DNA of 64,000 bases from Acidimicrobiaceae bacterium. GTDB taxonomy: Bacteria > Actinomycetota > Acidimicrobiia > Acidimicrobiales > Poriferisodalaceae. The stretch spans positions 154,348 through 218,347 of the forward strand of contig PBHE01000003.1 of NCBI GenBank assembly GCA_002719335.1. Reading direction: 5' to 3'. The position numbers and the translations under genes are program-made. Positions within the stretch are counted from its first letter, which is position 1, and each line of letters opens with the position of its first letter. The notes beneath the pieces were generated by a model that made no database searches, had not been told where the DNA came from, and saw only the letters and a list, made by a program, of their open reading frames with translations. Shown in pieces: positions 60,179 through 64,000 of this stretch.

Positions 60179-61852
60179 TTATCTTGCTAGCGGCTTGTAT
60201 TTGATGGGTTTGGGCCCGGCGTCCCCGCCAACTTCTCTTTGATGGAAGGCCTCGTATTCCGAGAAATTTCCTTCAAACCATCGGACTTGGCTATTTCCCT
60301 CGAACGCAAGTACGTGTGTCGCGACTCGGTCAAGAAACCAGCGGTCGTGGCTAATCACGACTGCGCATCCCGGGAAAGCCTCTAACCCAGCCTCAAGAGC
60401 TCTAAGAGTGTCCACATCGAGATCGTTGGTGGGCTCATCCAGCAGCAGTACGTTGCCGCCGGCCTTGAGAACCTTCGCAAGCTGAACCCGATTTCGCTCC
60501 CCTCCCGATAGATCTCCAACTTTCTTTTGTTGGTCTGGTCCCTTGAAGTTGAACGAAGCAACGTAACTGCGGCCGTTGATTTCTCTATTTCCAACTTGAA
60601 CGATGTCTAGTCCATCGGTGATTTCCTCGTAGACGGTATGTTCGTTGTGGAGATCATCGCGAGATTGACCTACGTACGCCAGATCTACCGTCGTTCCGAC
60701 AGTGATTGTTCCTGTGTCTGGCTGTTCTTGCCCGGTAATCATTCGGAAAAGGGTTGTTTTTCCAGCCCCGTTGGCGCCGACCACCCCCACGATTCCTGCC
60801 GGGGGCAAAATGAACGAAAGATCCTCGATTAAGAGACGATCGTCGAAACCTTTTCCAACGTTCTTCAGTTCAATTACCTGTTCGCCTAGCCGCCGGTTCA
60901 TGGGAATACTGAGCTCTAGTTTTTCTTCGCGTTGCTCACCCGACTCGTGTTGGGCGAGGAGTTGGTCGTAAGCGGCGAGCCGAGCTTTACCCTTAGCTTG
61001 CCTGGCTCGAGGCGATAGCCGCACCCACTCAAGTTCCTGGGCCAAAGTGCGTTGACGAGCGTTGGATTGACGGTCTTCTGAAACGAGTCTGGCTTGTTTT
61101 TGCTCAAGCCAGCCGCTGTAATTCCCCTCATATGGGAAGGCATGCCCGTGGTCGAGTTCGAGAATCCAGCCCGCGACGTTGTCCAAGAAGTAGCGATCAT
61201 GGGTTACTGACATGACCGTCCCGTTGTAGTCCTTCAGGAATCGTTCTAGCCACGCGACGGATTCAGCATCTAGGTGATTGGTGGGTTCGTCCAACAACAG
61301 AAGATCGGGATGAGATAACAACAGTCTGCACAACGCAACCCTGCGTCTCTCACCGCCGGAAAGGTTCGCGACGCCGGTGTCCCTCGCCGGGACTCGAAGA
61401 GCATCCATCGCGATTTCGACCTGTCTTTCCAGATCCCATGCGTTGGTTGATTCGATCTGATCTTCTAGCTCGGCTTGCATAGTGCCGACCTGATCTAAGT
61501 CAGCTTCGGGGTCGCCCCACATCGCTAACACTTCGTTGTATCGGTCGATAAGGGCTTGCGTCTCAGCGACGCCGTCCATCACGTTCTCATACACGTTTTT
61601 GTTTTCGTCCAAAGTGGGTTCCTGGGCAAGGAGCCCGACGGAAAATCCTGGGGTTAGTCGAGCTTCGCCCGTGAAGCCGTCATCTAGACCAGCCATGATC
61701 CTCAACACCGACGATTTACCGGCGCCGTTGTGCCCGAGGACCCCAATCTTCGCACCGGGATAAAACGCGAGGGTCACGTCTTTGAGTACTTCGCGATCAG
61801 GGGGGTGAAACCTGCCGAGGTTGCGCATGGTGAAGATGAACTCAGTTGCCAT
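60179..61852 (-). CDS. ettA: Energy-dependent translational throttle protein EttA (ABC-F)
   Basis: ABC-F ATPase of 557 residues, a ribosome-binding protein that couples initiation to ATP level. It contains two ABC domains: Walker A GHNGAGKSS and GANGAGKTT, signatures LSGGERRR and LSGGERNR, and Walker B LLLLDEPTNHLD and VLLLDEPTNDLD. The linker holds the EttA toe/arm features with RQRTLAQELEWVRLSPRARQAKGKARLAAYD (quoted in part), which enters the ribosomal E site. The C-terminal IKYKPLAR is the usual EttA ending. No membrane partner is present, as expected. Confidence 0.95.
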   Translation of the reverse strand: MATEFIFTMRNLGRFHPPDREVLKDVTLAFYPGAKIGVLGHNGAGKSSVLRIMAGLDDGFTGEARLTPGFSVGLLAQEPTLDENKNVYENVMDGVAETQALIDRYNEVLAMWGDPEADLDQVGTMQAELEDQIESTNAWDLERQVEIAMDALRVPARDTGVANLSGGERRRVALCRLLLSHPDLLLLDEPTNHLDAESVAWLERFLKDYNGTVMSVTHDRYFLDNVAGWILELDHGHAFPYEGNYSGWLEQKQARLVSEDRQSNARQRTLAQELEWVRLSPRARQAKGKARLAAYDQLLAQHESGEQREEKLELSIPMNRRLGEQVIELKNVGKGFDDRLLIEDLSFILPPAGIVGVVGANGAGKTTLFRMITGQEQPDTGTITVGTTVDLAYVGQSRDDLHNEHTVYEEITDGLDIVQVGNREINGRSYVASFNFKGPDQQKKVGDLSGGERNRVQLAKVLKAGGNVLLLDEPTNDLDVDTLRALEAGLEAFPGCAVVISHDRWFLDRVATHVLAFEGNSQVRWFEGNFSEYEAFHQREVGGDAGPKPIKYKPLAR

Positions 61853-61917
61853 TTATTTATTTCACTTCGCTAGGAGCCCCTGAGCATAAGGGCGGCGCGT
61901 CGCAAGGCCACTTGTAG

Positions 61918-62586
61918 TTAACGCAACGGAAAGCCAACTACACGTTCAAGATCATCTAGTGCCACCTGGGGATCTACAACCTTGATAGCGACCATCCCCA
62001 GATTCGCTGCCGGTTTGCAGTTGATTCCCAGATCGTCAAGGTACGCACAGTTTCGCGGATCGACACCTAATTCTGAACACGCCAATTCGTAAATTCGAAC
62101 GTCGGGCTTGCGAAGCCCAACCTTCGCCGATTCAACCACAACTTCGAACATTTCCATGATTTGAGCGACGGATGCAGCTTGCTCTGAAGTCCTCGCCATC
62201 CCGGCTCCGTGGCCAGATTTCATATTGTTGGTGATGCAGCCGATACGGACCCGTTGTTTCAGGATCTCGAGTGCACGGACCATTTCAGGTCTGACGTTTC
62301 CGCTGAGGCACTCAAGCACTTTTTGGCCAGAAAGCTCTAGTCCGAAATCTGCCGCTTCGGCCTCAAATAGTTCGCAGAACTCTGAAATGTCGACTTCGCT
62401 TTTCTCCATTTTTGCCCAAGCGTTGTTATTCGGGTTGGTCGAGTTGATTCGTCGGATGGAATCAGCGGGTGCGCCAATCTCAGTCTCATAGCGAGAAAAC
62501 GCTTCAAACGGGCTGGTTGTGACGACTCCGCCGAAGTCGAATAGCACCGCATCGATTAAAGGTTCGTTCTTCACGAGCGGTGACAC
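61918..62586 (-). CDS. HAD-superfamily protein, epoxide-hydrolase-N/ACAD10-like
   Basis: The 222-residue protein has HAD motifs AVLFDFGGVVT (nucleophile Asp, the second Asp again replaced by glycine-side residues), CITNNMKS, a lysine in GLRKPDVRIY and AYLDDLGINCKPA. It resembles the HAD protein at 37310 and the HAD domain of ACAD10 and epoxide hydrolase. The natural substrate is unknown. It diverges from xth with a 22-bp gap, which must hold both promoters. Confidence 0.82.
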   Translation of the reverse strand: MSPLVKNEPLIDAVLFDFGGVVTTSPFEAFSRYETEIGAPADSIRRINSTNPNNNAWAKMEKSEVDISEFCELFEAEAADFGLELSGQKVLECLSGNVRPEMVRALEILKQRVRIGCITNNMKSGHGAGMARTSEQAASVAQIMEMFEVVVESAKVGLRKPDVRIYELACSELGVDPRNCAYLDDLGINCKPAANLGMVAIKVVDPQVALDDLERVVGFPLR

Positions 62587-62608
62587 TAGTGGGCGATAGA
62601 TTCAGAAC

Positions 62609-63382
62609 GTGCGTATCGCTACTTGGAATGTCAACAGCCTCAACGCACGTATGGAACGAGTAGATGAATGGCTCGACTATGCGTGTCCAGATGTGGTCTT
62701 GCTACAAGAGACGAAAATGTCTGATGAGCGATTTCCGTACGACCATTACTCGCGTCAGGGATATGAATCTGTTCACTTCGGCGAAGGGAGGTGGAACGGA
62801 GTCGCCATACTTTCACGAGTTGGCATAAAGGACCCTTTGACTGGTTTTGCAGACGGGGAGGACGCCGACCCGGAAGCCAGAATCATTTCAGGGACGTGCG
62901 GCGGGGTGCGTGTTTCATCGGTATATGTACCTAACGGCCGAGAAGTTGACCACGACCATTATCGGTACAAGTTGTCGTGGCTAGGTCGCCTCAGAACCCA
63001 CCTAGAAATCAGTTGTGATCCCGATGACCTGGTGTTGGTTGGAGGCGACTACAACGTATGTCCAGATGATCGCGACGTTTGGGATCCTATGAACCCGGCG
63101 CCGCGCACTCACGTAACGTCAAAAGAACGAGCTGCTTTAGCGGACTTGGTGGATTGGGGATTGGTTGACGTATTTCGGCAGTTCTACGAAGACGAGGGAC
63201 TCTACTCATGGTGGGATTACCGAGATGGCGCCTTTCACAAGAAGATGGGTCTCCGCATTGATCTATTGATGGCAAGTGCGGCGCTCGCCAAGCGGGCAAC
63301 GTTCTGTCTTGTGGACCGGACTGCCCGCAAGGGAACCAAGCCTTCAGACCATGCGCCAGTTTTTGTTGATATTGATAGCTGA
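62609..63382 (+). CDS. xth: Exodeoxyribonuclease III (AP endonuclease)
   Basis: The 257-residue enzyme belongs to the exonuclease III/APE1 family that cuts DNA at abasic sites. Motifs are MRIATWNVNSLNARMERV, LLQETKMSDE (metal-binding Glu), RWNGVAILSR, GGDYNVCPDDRDVW (catalytic Asp and Asn), and SDHAPVFVDI at the end (catalytic His). GTG at 62609 is the start. It acts after glycosylases such as Mug, found elsewhere in this window. Confidence 0.93.
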   Translation: MRIATWNVNSLNARMERVDEWLDYACPDVVLLQETKMSDERFPYDHYSRQGYESVHFGEGRWNGVAILSRVGIKDPLTGFADGEDADPEARIISGTCGGVRVSSVYVPNGREVDHDHYRYKLSWLGRLRTHLEISCDPDDLVLVGGDYNVCPDDRDVWDPMNPAPRTHVTSKERAALADLVDWGLVDVFRQFYEDEGLYSWWDYRDGAFHKKMGLRIDLLMASAALAKRATFCLVDRTARKGTKPSDHAPVFVDIDS

Positions 63383-63530
63383 TCCCCCGATGGTCCAGTG
63401 TTCGAGACGGCCAAAGTGACTTTTCGTCGTGACCGGACAAATACCACAAAGTCGCTCTACCGGGCGTCGTGGAGTCCGATCACTTGTCCCACGTAACACA
63501 AACAGCGACAGGACTGAGTTGAAGAAGGCA

Positions 63531-64000
63531 TTAGCGCTCAGCGATTACGGCCAAGATCTCCGGGCCGATTCGATTCAGCCGAGACTTACCCAGGCCTGTA
63601 ACCATCTCTAACTGAGAAATCGTCGTTGGGGCTGCCTCCGCTACTTTGGCGATCAAACGATCGGGTAGCAGAGCAGCCGGTTCGATGCGCCGCGATCGTG
63701 CGGTACGTTCAATCCAGTCTCGTAACCGTCGATCGCGAAGAGCCGTTTCGGTATCGAGTTCAACGCCGAGGATCTTTCGTGCTTTGGCCAAGTGTCTGGC
63801 TGTGCGTTCTCCGGAAGGTCGCGTCGGCCGCTGATCTGCCGTCTCAATGAGTCGAAGCCATGGAGACGGTTCACGGCTTTGCAGCCGTTCACCTGTGCGT
63901 CGTGTCCGCGCCCAAGTCAAATGAAGCTGCTGTTGAGCGCGAGAAATCGCTACGTAGAAGAGACGCCGTTCCTCAGGATCATCGGATCGAATTGGGACTA
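63531..64000 (-). CDS. UvrD/Rep-type helicase with HRDC domain, C-terminal part only
   Basis: The minus-strand frame enters from the right edge. Its first visible stretch is DDPEERRLFYVAISRAQQQL, the helicase motif VI of UvrD-type SF1 helicases. The end has an HRDC domain: LRDWIERTARSRRIEPAALLPDRL and LEMVTGLGKSRLNRIGPEIL (quoted in part). The combination is that of actinobacterial UvrD2. The N-terminal ATPase parts lie outside the window. It converges with xth, leaving 148 bp without a gene. Confidence 0.88.
   Translation of the reverse strand, partial: VPIRSDDPEERRLFYVAISRAQQQLHLTWARTRRTGERLQSREPSPWLRLIETADQRPTRPSGERTARHLAKARKILGVELDTETALRDRRLRDWIERTARSRRIEPAALLPDRLIAKVAEAAPTTISQLEMVTGLGKSRLNRIGPEILAVIAER

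Noticed and set aside
1..64000. tRNA, rRNA or mobile elements
   Set aside because: No cloverleaf with a TTCGA arm, no rRNA segment and no transposase or terminal inverted repeats were seen in the gaps.

Overview
The window looks like a chromosomal stretch of a mid-GC actinobacterium, most likely of the class Acidimicrobiia (perhaps marine). The evidence is the combination of actinobacterial hallmarks: mycothiol S-conjugate amidase (mca), a mycothiol-type maleylpyruvate-isomerase-fold protein, NucS/EndoMS mismatch endonuclease, an SOS-controlled DnaE2, actinobacterial-type DapD, three F420-type (LLM) oxidoreductases, a UvrD-type helicase with an HRDC tail and many CoA-ester enzymes. Coding density is very high, genes are short-spaced on both strands, and I see no insertion sequence, prophage, CRISPR array, rRNA or tRNA. 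The taxonomy is inferred from gene content, not from a marker-gene tree.

Layout. 1-6.3 kb: truncated amidase, divergent dnaE2 with a perfect LexA box between them, a degenerate glutamate/leucine-dehydrogenase-like protein and a thioredoxin-fold lipoprotein. 6.3-10.3 kb: MgtE/SLC41-like cation transporter, a duplicated PhoU-TrkA_C protein, mca and an SCP2-like protein. 10.3-28.8 kb: mostly lipid/CoA-ester and xenobiotic-type catabolism (thiolase, LLM oxidoreductases, crotonases, CoA-transferase, acyl-CoA dehydrogenase, amidohydrolase, 2-nitropropane-dioxygenase-like enzyme, SDR, split hotdog dehydratases), with dapD, msrA and mug mixed in. 28.8-33 kb: small unknown protein, PAP2 phosphatase, two coupled LysM lipoproteins, methionine aminopeptidase, serine hydrolase, CoA-transferase. 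34-37.3 kb: MoxR AAA+/VWA pair and a rhodanese. 37.3-50.3 kb: HAD protein, crotonase, HIT protein, coaA, geranylgeranyl-reductase-like flavoprotein, VanW protein, an SDR/hydratase pair resembling a split peroxisomal multifunctional enzyme, nucS, hydrolases, yaaA, CoA-transferase. 50.5-54 kb: orphan PEP-utilising protein behind a perfect 13-bp hairpin, crotonase, inositol-phosphatase-like enzyme. 54.1-59.7 kb: complete amino-acid ABC transporter (aapJQMP type) with unusually large permeases and two intercistronic hairpins. 59.7-64 kb: small zinc-finger-like protein, a cluster of CGCGCG palindromes, ettA, a HAD protein, xth and the C-terminal end of a UvrD/HRDC helicase.

How it fits together. 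DNA maintenance is represented by dnaE2, nucS, mug, xth and the helicase, but these are scattered and not one operon. The catabolic genes form several short operons that could feed branched, cyclic or xenobiotic acyl-CoAs into beta-oxidation; substrates cannot be read from sequence. The items most worth a second look are the ELFV-dehydrogenase pseudoenzyme, the MoxR/VWA pair whose metallopeptidase motif reads HQVGH, the start-site problem of mug, the structured leader of the PEP-utilising gene, the CGCGCG cluster and the expanded Aap permeases. I found no convincing entirely new multi-gene system.
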